Shown: positions 33,479 to 44,965 of the stretch, one piece after another
Layout of the letters: the number at the start of each line of letters is the position of its first letter
Position numbering within the stretch: the first letter of the stretch is position 1
From: Typhlomys cinereus
Taxonomy: Eukaryota; Chordata; Mammalia; Rodentia; Platacanthomyidae
Direction: 5' to 3'
Assembly (NCBI GenBank): GCA_023101885.1
Contig: JALPQD010000915.1
Coordinates: forward strand, 279,713 to 343,712
DNA length: 64,000 nucleotides
Position numbers and translations under genes: made by a program
Notes under the pieces: generated by a model
What the model was told of the DNA's origin: nothing
Database searches by the model: none
The model's input: only the letters and a program-made list of their open reading frames with translations

Positions 33479-35647
33479 TGTCATGGTTTTAAATGTGTCC
33501 CTCACAGTCTCATGTGTTTGGCAAGGTCATGGCACCTTGAGAGGTGGAGCCTTGCTGGAGGAAGGCAGTCACAAGGGATGGGCCTTGAGGTGGATTAGTC
33601 TCACCCTACCTCCAGGAGAAGTCTGCCTTTGCAGCAAGCAGTCTTGCAGCTCTCAGCTTCCAAGATATGTGTGGTGACTTAACCTCCTCCAGCTTTGGCC
33701 AGCCAGCCATGCTGCCTCTGCTTTGAGAGACTGTACCTTCCCTCTGGAATGGTAAGCTGAATAAACCTCCCTTTCTCCCTTAAGTTGATTGATTTGAGTG
33801 TTCTCTCACAGCAATAGTTCAGTATAACCGGTACAGAATTTGGTACCGGATAGTGGGGTATTGCTGTGAGATTAAGAACAGCTGGTACCATAATGTGAAG
33901 TTGTTTATGAAACTGAGAGAAGTTGGTACCCAGAAGTATGGTCAATGCTGTGTTGTGGCTAGTGTGCCTTTGGAACTGTTTGTTGGGAGAAATGTGGAGA
34001 ACTTTGGGACTTTGTGCTGGGAAAGTCTTTGCGTCTTGGCGGTTGGGCCAAATAGGCCTTTCTCATTAGAGCTCCGTAGAGAGCAATGCTGTGAGAGACA
34101 CAGGCAGTGGAAACCCAGCTTGTGATGGTCCAGAGGGGAACAGAGACTATTTGCAGCTAGACAAGTGACACACGGAGCCATGTGTTGGCAGAGAGTTTAA
34201 TGAAGTTTTGCCCTTGTCCTGAAAGCTTAAACTGGAGTGCTTGGCGGAGGAAGTTTCAAAGCAGTGTAGTCTTGACAATGTGATATGGCTACTTTTTAGT
34301 TGTCTTCAAAATTATGAAAAATAGCAAAGAATCAGGCTGGAAGAAGCAAAAACTGTAAGATCTGATGATGAAAAAATACAATGTCAAACTTAAAAGCAGA
34401 GAACAAAATGGCTGTTAAAGAGATTAGCTCCACTTCTAAATCAAAGCCTGCTCTCAATTTGAATACTGGGAGAGGCCCTAGCTTGAGGGCAAGATCCTCA
34501 GGGAAGGCTCCCACTCGTAAGAATTCAAATCCTTTCAGAAGACTGGAGCTAAAGGGTGGAGTTCCAAAGCAAGAGTTGGTTTCTCTTACAAAGGAACTGC
34601 CCAGGAGTGAAAGAGAAGCAGAATCAGCTGTAATTCAAGGGGGACAGTCTTAGCAAAGTCATCCACATGGATCTGGTTTTAGACTCATCAAGGATGCAAG
34701 AGGGAGGAGATGGTGGAGTCCTCCTCCAAGATTTCGAAAAATGATGGAAGCCAGGCAGCATGTGGCAGAAAGTCTGCAGTTTAGAGGCTCAAGACAGGCA
34801 GTTTGTGCTGTGGAGTTAAATCCTGGTTTGCCATTGAGAAGTAAAGATGTTAGAGATGCCAAAGACAACGTGGGAAACCTGCCAAGAGCCGTATACCCTA
34901 GGAGGAGTCAGTTCAAGAGAGTTACATGTTCTACGTGCAGCTGCATTAGAGGGGTGGAACCAAAGCCCTTTGGAACTGAGATGATTTCAACAAGAGGCTC
35001 ACCTGTTGGACTTGGAGCTACAAGATTTGGGGTTTGTCTTGCTGGTTTTCAGTGTTGTTATGGACCAATCTTTCCTGGATATGCCCCCATTCCTTCCTTT
35101 TGGAATGGGGATGTTTATTCTGTGCCATTGTATGTTGGAAGTATGTAACTTGTATTTTGATCTTACAGGAGGCTTTGTACTTTGGACTTTAGGACTGTGT
35201 TGGGACTACTGATGTAGTCTATGAAGACTTTTAAAGTTGGACTGAATATGGTTTGCATAATGAGATGGCAATGAGCCTGTGGGGGCCAGGGATGGAGTGT
35301 CATGGTTTGAAATGTGTCCCCCACTGTCTCATGTATTTGGCAAGGTCAAGGCACCTTGAGAGGTGGAGCCTTGCTGGAGGAAGGCAGTCACAAGGGATGG
35401 GCCTTGAGGTGGATTAGTCCCACCCTACCTCCAGGAGAAGTCTGCCTTTACAGCAAGCAGTCTTGCAGCTCTCAGCTTCCAAGATGTGTGTGGTGACTTA
35501 GCCTCCTCCAGCTTTGGCCAGCCAGCCATGCTGCCTCTGCTTTGAGAGACTGTACCTTCCCTCTGGAACGGTAAGCTGAATAAACCTCCCTTTCTCCCTT
35601 AATTTATTTGTGTTCTCTCACAACAATAGTTAAGAGTAACCATTACA
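33479..35647 (+). mobile_element. Complete ERVL-MaLR-type element, two LTRs and TSD
   Basis: Left LTR 33479-33835 and right LTR 35298-35647, both TG...CA and about 95% alike by my hand count, enclose 1.46 kb of internal sequence. A 5-bp duplication ACCCC lies on both outer sides (33474-33478 and 35648-35652). A leucine-tRNA-type primer site follows the left LTR. The internal region has only short frames (the longest, 34741-35148, is 135 codons) and no recognisable gag or pol motif, as expected for non-autonomous MaLR elements mobilised by ERVL proteins. Proviruses with both LTRs are less common than solo LTRs. Confidence 0.9.
33841..33858 (+). other. Primer-binding site, leucine-tRNA type
   Basis: TGGTACCGGATAGTGGGG, five bases after the left LTR, resembles the 3' end of tRNA-Leu, the primer that gives ERVL its name. 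Several mismatches are consistent with age. Confidence 0.65.
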
Positions 35648-35652
35648 ACCCC

Positions 35653-35819
35653 TTACCCTAAGGCTCATGGATCACCACAAAAGGGGAGGCAGAAAGATTG
35701 TAAAAACCAGAGGATGGAGCAGGTAGCTATGAAATGCTGTCTTTTGGATATGGCAAGGCCATGACAACTTCAAATACACAACAGGTGGACTTATCTACAC
35801 ACACACACATACACACAAA

Positions 35820-35864
<45 letters not shown>

Positions 35865-36727
35865 GTTCTATGGATCAGCTGGGAAGAAGTGTGTCAGTCA
35901 GAGTGCAAGAGGAATAATAAAGAATAATTTGGGGGAATGAATGTGATCCCTATACATGTATGCTATTCTCAAGAGCAAACCAAGGCATTTTAAAAACTTG
36001 CCTGAAATATTTAGCCTGCATTACAGGCAGTAAATACAGTCATCTCTTTTCTAGTAGCCTGGCAGCAGACAAGTAAACAAAGGCTAAGGATTTTCTCAAC
36101 TAAGTATGCAGAGTTTCATGGTTAATGGAAATGCAAGCAAGATGCTCAATGGAAACTAGAGAGGTCAATTTTTCATCTAGGTATAAATATAATAACGAAA
36201 GCTTATAGTGAGCCTAAGATGCTAGTAGCAATGAAGATGAATAAATGAATAGGAAATACAGAAAGTACTTGCCATATGCTAGGCATTCTTCCACATGATT
36301 TATTTGTTTAAATGATTTTAGTATCAACAACTCAAGGAGGTTAGTGTTCAGATATACCTATATTACAGTTGAGAAAACAGAGACAGAAGACTTTACTGAA
36401 TATCACTCAAGCAAGTGGGGATAACGGAAGACATGAATCTGGGAAATCTGTGGACAACAAATCAGTGTACAAACTTTTCTATCTCAAATAGGAAATGAAA
36501 TAGGATCCTCCATGAAGTTAAAGCTTGCAGCACTCATTAGGTGTTTATTTTATATTTTAAAAGAGTGAGATTAACTGACAAGTTTTTCAGTAGAGAATAT
36601 GATACAAAGTCGAAATTTCTTTTTAAAAAAGGCAAAAAATATAAGTACAATATGGACTGAGTAGTAACTAAGTAGGAAGAAAAAATATAGGAATGAAACT
36701 TTTTTCCTGGGAATCAAACTCATATCA
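35653..36727. other. Intergenic, with (CA)n microsatellite
   Basis: A (CA)n tract with interruptions lies at about 35798-35863. The rest is unique-looking with no gene recognised. Confidence 0.5.
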
Positions 36728-36735
36728 CAATCCTA

Positions 36736-37030
36736 GTGTGAGTGTGTGTGTGTGTGTGTGTGCGTGTGTGCGCGTGTGCGTGCACACGTGTGTATGAGAG
36801 GGCAATATGTGTGCCTATGGAGGTCCAAGAGTGACTTTGAGAATCGTCCTGGATTGCTTTACCTCCTCACTGCTTTGCTCTGGAGGGTTTCCCAAGCTCT
36901 GCCTTCTAGGACCAGAAATGCAGGTTACCACCATTTCCACCCAGCATTTTTATATGAGATCAGGGATTTGAACTCAGGTACTTCTGTTTTCAAGGCAAAG
37001 GCTTAACCATTGAGCCATCTCTCCAGCCCC
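36736..37030 (-). mobile_element. SINE, older subfamily
   Basis: Reverse copy starting directly in the (TG)n tail (36739-36790), with body 'gagggcaatatgtgtgcctatggagg...' and head ending 'gagccatctctccagcccc'. Short duplication caatccta at 36728-36735 and 37031-37038. Confidence 0.87.
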
Positions 37031-37044
37031 CAATCCTATTTTCT

Positions 37045-37270
37045 CAGTAATATTTTTATTTATTCTTTGAAAATTTGATACATGTATATAATGTATTTTG
37101 GTCATATCTACCCCCAAATCTTCACCTTTCCCTCCTCAAGTCCTATTACCCCAACATTTCACATTGTCAACTTCACGTTTTCCTTTTTCCTTTTTTTATT
37201 TTTATTTTTTTTAATTTTATAACATTTTTATTATTATTTCCGCTCATACAAATTTCCTTTTTTTAAATAA
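37045..37270 (-). mobile_element. Two L1 3' end fragments
   Basis: 'atttgatacatgtatataatgtattttggtcatatctacccccaaatcttc' (37070-37125) resembles an older rodent L1 3' UTR. The run at 37195-37260 ending 'ccgctcatacaaatttcc' matches the A-rich end of the younger L1 type, reversed. Confidence 0.6.
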
Positions 37271-37683
37271 AAAATAGGTTCCAAATATTTTCTGGGTGTA
37301 TGTAGGGTCTTCCGCTGGGGATGGGGCCACTTATTAGTGTTTTCACCTCCAAAGAAAAGTGACTACTCCTCCCAACCACCCTACACACATCTAATGCCAA
37401 TAGCTCCTTAGCATTGTGGCCTTGGAGGCTCTCTTCATCCACATAGAAATTTGGTTTGTGCAGATGATCAGAGTGTTTGTGAGTTCATAGCTGCAATATC
37501 CATGCCATGTCCAGAAGACAGTATTTCACAGTATGCCTCCCCCCATTTCCAACTCTTACATTTAAAAAATTAAAGCTTTCAAATTCTCACGTGGACCAGA
37601 TGAAATAAAATCTTTCACAGTATTTTTTCATATATTTTTACCTAATTTTTATGGATAAAATTCCTTGTAGATTAGCAGATAGT
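37271..37683. other. Intergenic, no feature recognised
   Basis: No gene or repeat recognised. Confidence 0.45.
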
Positions 37684-38102
37684 TGTAATAATTAGGTACA
37701 GGTGTCAACTTGATGGTTGACGGCTTGAGCTCTGCGAACATTTGTAGATAATTGGTAGTTGACTTAAGCCCAGAACAACCTTCAGGAGATTGTCTATTTG
37801 ATGAGGAAGACCCAGGCCATGGTGGGTGGAAATAGGCTGGGGATAAGTGAATAAAATACAGAGAGCTGGTTGAGGAAGATGTGTATATTTGGGGAGGCAT
37901 GCTGGTCTGGCAAGTAAGGATGGTCCCTCTCTCAGCCATTATATGAAGATGGAATGGACAGTTCCTTCAGCCCTGGTGTTGGTGTGAGCTCTCCTGTCAA
38001 ACTAGACTGTAATCTCATTATTGTAAGAGAATAAGCCCTTTGCTCCCTTAAGCAGTTTTATCATCATTTTATCAGCAAACATGCAGGCTAACTGCAGCAA
38101 CA
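37684..38102 (+). mobile_element. MaLR-type solo LTR (family alpha)
   Basis: Sense copy from 'tgtaataattaggtacaggtgtcaacttgatggttgac' to 'catgcaggctaactgcagcaaca'. No clear target duplication. Confidence 0.83.
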
Positions 38103-38507
38103 GTGTAGTGAGAATAGGTAATGAATCCCAAAAAGAACAGCAAAAAAAAAAAAAAAAAGTTGAAGAAGCGGGTACATAATTTTCTTATGTAAACCTCTAT
38201 TCACTGGGAAATTATGTCTTCCTACCCATTGCTATTAATACTGTTAAAGAAGAAACACTCCAGGTGCTGAAAAGGATACTAGAAGTTAAGTTTGCAGAAA
38301 CAGGCTGATTTTGAGATAAATTTACAGTAGACATGGGGGTTACAGAGCATATTAAGGTAATGGTGAAGGTGGGACCAGCAGCTCTCTGGATATCCCGGTG
38401 CATGAATACTTATTGAAATATCAGCTGTGCTGGGCTTGAGGCGTTGACATTTGTATCCTCTCTCTATAGTCTCATTTGTTCATATGCATTATGCCAGTAA
38501 CATCTAT
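38103..38507. other. Intergenic, contains an A(17) run
   Basis: An A run at 38142-38158 sits in otherwise unremarkable DNA. I see no insertion borders around it. Confidence 0.45.
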
Positions 38508-38682
38508 AAGATGATGTCTCTCCCTTTCACCGCACCCCGCTCTGCGGGTTGGGACACTCGCGCGGTCCAGCCAGGCCTCACCCCGCGACCTAGGTAAGTC
38601 TCCGCCCGGGCCCGCCCAACAGGACCCCAGGCCAAATAATTCAGTTTCGTGAAATTGAAAGATCTTAAGGGTTAAAACGACA

Positions 38683-39746
38683 ATGCCAAAGTCAAAGTGC
38701 AAATCCATGAGAAGCAACACTCAAATAAACAAATTTCCCACTGAAGAAATTAATCCCATAATGTTAGACTCCAACCAGAACAAACCCGCGGAAAAAGGCC
38801 AAGAAAGCCTCACCCAGGATAACGACTTCAAAATATGATCATTACCATGTTCAATACTATGAATGAGGAAATCCTGGAGGAATTACATAATCGAATCAAT
38901 CGCTTTGAAGAGGAACACAACAGACATTTGGAGGAGTTGAGAAAAACAGTGCAAGAAACAAAAAGTGGCATAGAGCAGTTAAAACAAACTCAAGCAGAGT
39001 TTAAAACTGAGCTAAAAGACAAGTTATCTTCAACCCAGAACGCCACATAGAGTCTTATCAACAGAACTAACGAAGCAGAAAACAGAATTTCAGACCTTGA
39101 AGATAAAGTGGGAGTACTAACCAGCTCAATGGAAGAGGTTGTTAAAGCCAGAAAGATACTTGAGAGAAATATCCAAGAGATATGGGACACCCTGAAGAAG
39201 CCTAACATGCGTATTCATGGAATACCAGAGCAAGAATCTCAAAATATCACCCCTGAGGAAATTTTTCAAACGATCATCAAGTAAAACTTTCCTCATCTAA
39301 AAAAAGAGAGGCCCATCCATATACAAGAGGCATTCCGCACCCCAAACAGATATGACCAAAACAGAAGCACGCCAAGGCAAATAATAGTTAAAACACTCCA
39401 CATCCAAGATAAAGAACTGGTGCTGAGAGCTTCAAGGGAGAAAAAACAAGTCACTTATAAAGGTAAACCTATTAAAATAACAAATGACTTCTCAGTCAAA
39501 ACAGTAAAAGCAAGAAGAGCTTGGAGAGACATACTTCAAGTATTGAATGAGCAAAAATGTCAACCCAGGCTGATTTACCCTGCAAAACTATCAGTCATGA
39601 TCGAGGGAGAAAGAAAAACTTTCCAGCACAAAGACAACTTGAAAGGATACATGTCCACCAAACCAGGCCTTCAAAAAATGCTAGAAATGATACTCAAGCA
39701 TGAAGAAAAAAACAGGCATACCCAGGAGAACAGAAGACAAATATAA
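38683..39746 (+). pseudogene. L1 ORF1 (RNA-binding protein), broken
   Basis: Starts at the first ATG after the 5' UTR (MPKSKCKS...). The middle has a lysine/glutamate-rich coiled-coil region (about 38835-39200), and the 3' part holds the conserved RNA-binding/C-terminal domain (39420-39746, with 'ASREKKQVTYKGKPIKI' and 'KCQPRLIYPAKLS' blocks). ORF1p is the trimeric chaperone that coats L1 RNA. Stops break the frame near 38836, 39047 and 39281, so no complete protein can be made. Confidence 0.85.
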
Positions 39747-39804
39747 CATCATTAAAAGTGAAGCAATATACTTATAAAAACTACTAAACATAATAAATGT
39801 CTGG

Positions 39805-42800
39805 AATTAAAAATAGTTTCTCCATTATAACACTAAGTGTTAATGGAATTAATTCACTGATCAAGAGACACAGATTACAAACTTGGATTAAAAATCACAA
39901 TCCATCAATCTGCTGGCTGCAGGAAACCCATCTAACCACAAAAGATAGGCACGCTCTAAAAATAAAAGGCTGATCAACAATTCTACAAGCAAATGGAAGC
40001 AGAAAACAGGCAGGGATAGCCATTATGCTATCAGACAAAGTGGACTTCAAACCAAAGAAAATTATAAGAGACACGGATGGATACTACATTTTAGTCACAG
40101 GTACAATTCACCAGGAAGACTTCACAATACTGAACATATATGCACCCAATACGGGCCCCTCCACATTCATTAAGAAAACCCTACAGCGTCTAAAGCAAGA
40201 AATCAACCCCCAAACGATAATTCTTTGGGACTTCAACACTGCCCTCTCAACATGGGATAGATCAACAGGTCAAAAGCTTAACCGAGGGGCTGGAGAGGTG
40301 GCTCAGGGGTTAAGCCTCCGCCTTGCAGGCGGAAGGTCCTGAGTTCGGATCCCAGATCCCACTTATAGACGCCAGGAGGAAGTGGGGGCGGCCTGCGCTT
40401 CTGGTCCTGGTAGGATGAAGCCTGTGAATCCTGGGGCAGAAGGAGGTGGAGGCGTCCATGGTGGTTCGCGAGTTCGTCCGTGGGTCTACACACACACACA
40501 CACACGCACGCACGCGCGCGCATACACCCACACACACATACATGCGCACAGTTGAATAAATAATAATAAAAAAATTTTAAAAAAAAGCTTAACAGAGACA
40601 CTTTGGAACTTAATCAAACCCTGAAAGAAATGGACCTTACAGATCTCTATCGAACTTTTCACCCACGCACCAAAGAATACACATTTTTCTCAGCAGCACA
40701 CGGAACTTTCTCCAAAATAGATCACATATTGGGTCACAAAATGAATCTACACATATACAAGAAAGTTGAAATTCTAACCTGTGCACTATCAGACCTCCAC
40801 GGCCTAAAGCTGGACATCCACAACACATCAAACAAGAGAAAATACACTAACTCCTGGAAACTTAACAATACAATGCTGAATGAGAACTGGATTCAGGAAG
40901 AAATGAAAAAGGAAATTCAATATTTCCTGAAAGTGAATGATAACGAAAATACAACTTACCAAAATCTCTGGGACACAATGAAAGCTGTTCTAAGAGGTAA
41001 GTTCATAGCTCTTAATGCCTACATCAAAAAAATGGAAACAACAGAAATAAACAACTTAACAATGCAGCTTAAAGCTTTAGAGAAACTAGAGCAATCTGAT
41101 CCCAAAAGTAGTAGAAGAGAGGAGATTAGCAAAATAAGGGGAAAAACATCTGAAATCGAGATTAAGAAAACGATAGAAAAAATCAACCAGTCAAAAAGGT
41201 GGTTCTTTGAAAAAATCAACAAGATTGATACACCCCTAGCTAAATTAACCAAAAGCAAGAGAGAGAAAACCCATATTAACAAAATTAGAAATGAACATGG
41301 AGTTATCACTACTTATACCCAAGAAATCCAGAGAATTGTAACATCATATTTCAAAAACTTATACTCTGTGAAGTTTGACAACACAAAAGAGATGGATGAA
41401 TTTCTAAGTAAACACAACTTACCTAAATTGAATCAGGAAGTTGTAAATTATTTAAATAGTCCTATAACATATAAGGAAATTGAGGAAGTAATCTCAAATC
41501 TTCCCACCAAAAAATGTCCTGGACCAGATGGATTCAGCACAGAGTTCTACCAGACATTTAAGGAGTTAATAATAACAATACTCCTTAAACTGTTCCATCA
41601 AATAGCGAAGGAAGGAACACTACCAAATTCCTATGAAGCTAATACTGTTTTAATCCCAAAACCTAATAAAGATTCACTTAAAAAAGAAAACTATAGGCCG
41701 ATCTCCCTGATGAACACAGACGCAAAGATTCTCAACAAAGTTTTAGCAAATCGGATTCAAAAACATATCAAAAAGATCATTCACAGGGACCAAGTAGGCT
41801 TCATCCCCGGCATGCAAGGTTGGTTCAACATACGAAATCAATAAATGTAATTCATCATGTAAACCAGTCCAAAGTCCAAGACCACATGATACTCTCGATA
41901 GATGCAGAAAAAGCTTTTGACAAGATCCAACAGCCTTTTATGATCAAAACGCTAGAGACAGTAGGAATGGAAGGAACCTTTATCAATATAATAAAAGCTG
42001 CATACAACAAGCCCACAGCAAGGATTATGCTCAATAGGGAACAATTGGAAGCATTCCCACTTCGATCAGGAACTAGACAAGGCTGTCCACTCTCACCAAT
42101 TCTATTCAATATTGTACTTGAAGTCTTAGGTGAAGCCATAAGACAAGAAAGGGACATAAAAGGGATTCAAATCGGCAAGGAAGAAGTCAAGCTATCCCTA
42201 TATGCAGATGACATGATCTTATACCTGAGGGATCCCAAAAACTCCACCAGGAAGCTCCTGGAACTAACACAGAAGTTCAGCAGGGTGGCAGGATACAAAA
42301 TAAATGTGCAAAAATCAGAGGCCTTCCTATATGCCCAGAATGAAGAAGTGAAAAAGCCCTGAGAGAAACAATCCCATTTACTATAGCCCCTAAAAAAATG
42401 AAATACCTTGGTATAAACCTAACTAAGGAGGTAAAAGACCTTTACAATGAAAACTTTAAAACCCTAAAGAAAGAAATAGCAGAAGACACCAGAAGGTGGA
42501 AAGACCTCCCTTGTTCCTGGATTGGCAGAATCAACATCGTAAAAATAACCATCCTACCAAAGGCAATATACAGATTCAATGCTATACCAATCAAAATCCC
42601 AAAGCAATTTTTCAAAGAAGTTGGCCGAACAATCTCAAAGTTCATATGGAGGCACAAAAAACCCAGGATAGCAAGAACAATCCTGAGTAACAAAAACACG
42701 GCTGGAGGTATTACCATACCAAACCTTAGTCTATATTACAAATCCATAGTTATAAAGACAGCCTGGTACTGGCTCCAAAATAGGCACACAGATCAATGGA

Positions 42801-43594
42801 TAAGGATTGAAGACCCAGATATAAGCCCACAAAGTTACAGCCATTTGGTGTTTGACAAAGGGGCCCAAAGAATCCAATGAAAAAAGAACAGCATCTTCAA
42901 CAAATGGTGCTGGCAAAACTGGATCTCCACATGCAGAAGATTAAAGCTGGACCCGTACTTGTCACCATGTACAAGACTTAATTCCAAATGGATCAAGGAC
43001 CTTGATATAAGGCCAGAGACTATAAAAACCATAGTTGAAAGGATAGGGAACTCCCTCGAGCTGATTGGGCTAGGCCAACAGTTCCTAAACAGACATCCAA
43101 TGGCACAGTCACTGCTACCAACTCTCAACAATTGGGATCTTGTGAAATTAAAGAGCTTCTGTTCAGATAAAGAGATTGTAACGCGAGCTCAAATGCAACT
43201 CACAGAATGGGAGAAAATCTTCACTAACCACACATCTGATAGAACTCTGCTGTCCAGAGTGCACAAAGAACTTAGAAAACTAAACACCAAGGAAAACAAT
43301 GGCCCAATTAAAAAATGGGCCCTGGAACTTAAAAGAAACTTTACCAGGGATGAAGTTAAAATGTCTAACAAATATCTGAAAAAATGCTCCACTTCCTTAG
43401 CCATCAGGGAGATGCAAATCAAAACTTCCCTGAGATATCATCTCACCCCGGTCAGCATGGCAAAAATCCACAATACAAACAACAACAAATGTTGGAGAGG
43501 ATGTGGAGAGAGGGGAACTCTTCTACATTACTGGTGGGAATGCAGGCTCATACAGCCACTCTGGCGAGCCGTCTGGAGATTCTTAAAGAAATAA
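39805..43594 (+). pseudogene. L1 ORF2 (endonuclease and reverse transcriptase), broken
   Basis: Endonuclease part: 'WLQETHLT' (catalytic Glu) near 39917, 'DFNTALS' near 40230, then the SINE insertion, and after it the terminal 'SDLHGLKL' where other L1s have S-D-H. Reverse transcriptase part: '[10 protein letters not shown]' near 41523 and '[11 protein letters not shown]' near 42193. C-terminal cysteine-rich 'CWRGCGERGTLLHYWWEC' near 43492. Damage: TGA in place of a Trp codon near 39971 and again at 42878, a one-base deletion near 41831 relative to copy B, a shift near 42355, and the SINE at 40286-40582. The remaining open blocks (40603-41844, 41820-42362, 42398-42880, 42959-43594) are long, which means recent death. 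Confidence 0.92.
40286..40582 (+). mobile_element. SINE, youngest type, nested in L1 ORF2
   Basis: Complete 297-bp copy. tRNA-like head with A-box region 'tggctcaggggttaag' and B-box region 'gtcctgagttcggatccc', a GC-rich body, a CA/CG-alternating tail, then 'gttgaataaataataataaaa'. Target duplication aaaagcttaaccga (40272-40285) and aaaagcttaacaga (40583-40596) within ORF2; copy B shows the uninterrupted target. It can serve as the reference copy for the family in this window. Confidence 0.96.
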
Positions 43595-44952
43595 CAGATT
43601 GAAATGCCATATGACCCTGCGATTCCACTTTTGGGAATAACCCCCCATACAGCAAAGGTTCACCTCGATAGCACAAGCACGACCATGTTCATAGCAGCAC
43701 TGTTTACAATAGCAAAGTCATGGAATCAGCCCAAATGTCCAACAGTTGATGAGTGGATAAGGAAATAGTGGTACATCTATACAATGGAGTACTACTCAGC
43801 CATCAAAAATGATGAATTACTGGAATTTGCCGGGAAATGGATGTCATTAGAAACAATTATATTAAGTGAAGTATCCCAGACCCAGAAAATTAAGTGCCAT
43901 ATGTACTCCCTAATAGGTGGCTCCTATTACCAAACCCACCCAGCCCACCTAGAGACAGTAATTCCAAGGATTATGAACAGGAGGGATGGGGTAGGAGGGC
44001 CACACCAGAAACAAGGAGAGAAGGGACCATGTTACAGCAGGGAAAATAGGCCTCCATCAAGGACCCAAATATGTAATGAGACATCTGATTAAGTTCACAG
44101 ACTTTTGTTCCTGATCATTTACTACTGAGGGGGTGTGATCTCACCAGAAGAGAAGGGCATATAGTCTGGCAGATAATGGTATCCCAATTTTATTACATCT
44201 ACCTTTGAATGTGCTTTTATCACAAGACTCTAGTTTAACAGCTTTTTGTCTCTGGCCAGGGGGTAACATACAATGCCCATGAGGATAGAGTGAAGGGCAT
44301 TGCAGGAGCAGCAAAACTGCAAAAGAAAATCAACAAACCACAATCCAGAACTTCAGAGACTCTATATCAACCACCTAGAACTAGGCCAGCTTAGTCTCTC
44401 CCCATCTTGAAGCTCAGGGAAATTTGCGGAAGAGGGGGCGGTAAGAGTGTAAGAGCAAAAAGATGGGAGGAGCAATAATATGTAAGATACTCCATACTAG
44501 TTAGGGCTGAAGCAATCATAATTGGACTTTGCATGCCCTGCACAATGTCCAACACACTGTTGACCTCACAAAGTCTAGCATCTGCTAAAGGCACCAAGAT
44601 CCTTGGAGGCAAAGGATTGGCAGCCACAGCAGAGTTCCTATACCTAAGGGGACCACGGGAAAGGGTTCAGGGAAAGGCCACTGGGTCCTTGTAAGTCATC
44701 GGGGAGGAGGGCCCAGAGGAAAATCAGACATGCACAAGAAAGGACTCTCTGGGAATTGGGGCGGGAGGCACTGGGGGATGGGGAGGGAGGGGGTGGGGAG
44801 GGGGAGCAGGGGGTATGGGGGGAGGAGGAGGGAGGGAGGGAACTGGTGTACCTAATAAGTTTGTATGAGCTGAAATAATAATAAAAATGTATTAATAATA
44901 AAAAAGAGAACAATCTTTACAACATATGAAATATAACTCAAAAAAAAAAAAA
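43595..44952 (+). mobile_element. L1 3' UTR of copy A, with G-rich tract
   Basis: Contains the remaining L1-tail homology ('atggagtactactcagccatcaaaaatgat', still shared by many mammalian L1s), then a lineage-specific UTR. 44700-44850 is a G-rich run on the plus strand with many GGG blocks, a candidate G-quadruplex, as known for L1 3' UTRs. Poly(A) at 44940-44952. Confidence 0.9.
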
Positions 44953-44965
44953 AAGATGATGTCTC

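Larger units (their letters stand above)
38521..44952 (+). mobile_element. Near full-length L1 (copy A), recent but dead, with nested SINE
   Basis: About 6.4 kb (6.1 kb without the SINE): a GC-rich 5' UTR remnant (38521-38682), ORF1, ORF2, a G-rich 3' UTR, 'ctaataagtttgtatgagctgaaataataataaaa' and poly(A). A 13-bp exact target duplication AAGATGATGTCTC flanks it (38508-38520 and 44953-44965). The 5' UTR is short compared with copies B and C, so the insertion is slightly 5'-truncated and lacks the monomer array. Both ORFs carry premature stops and shifts. Confidence 0.96.

Noticed and set aside
33264..33677. 137-codon plus-strand frame
   Set aside because: Most of it is MaLR LTR sequence; the related 60-codon frame at 35314 is the other LTR.
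40286..40582. Possible tRNA gene
   Set aside because: The A- and B-box-like parts belong to a SINE head. It lacks a cloverleaf, occurs 13 times and has target duplications.
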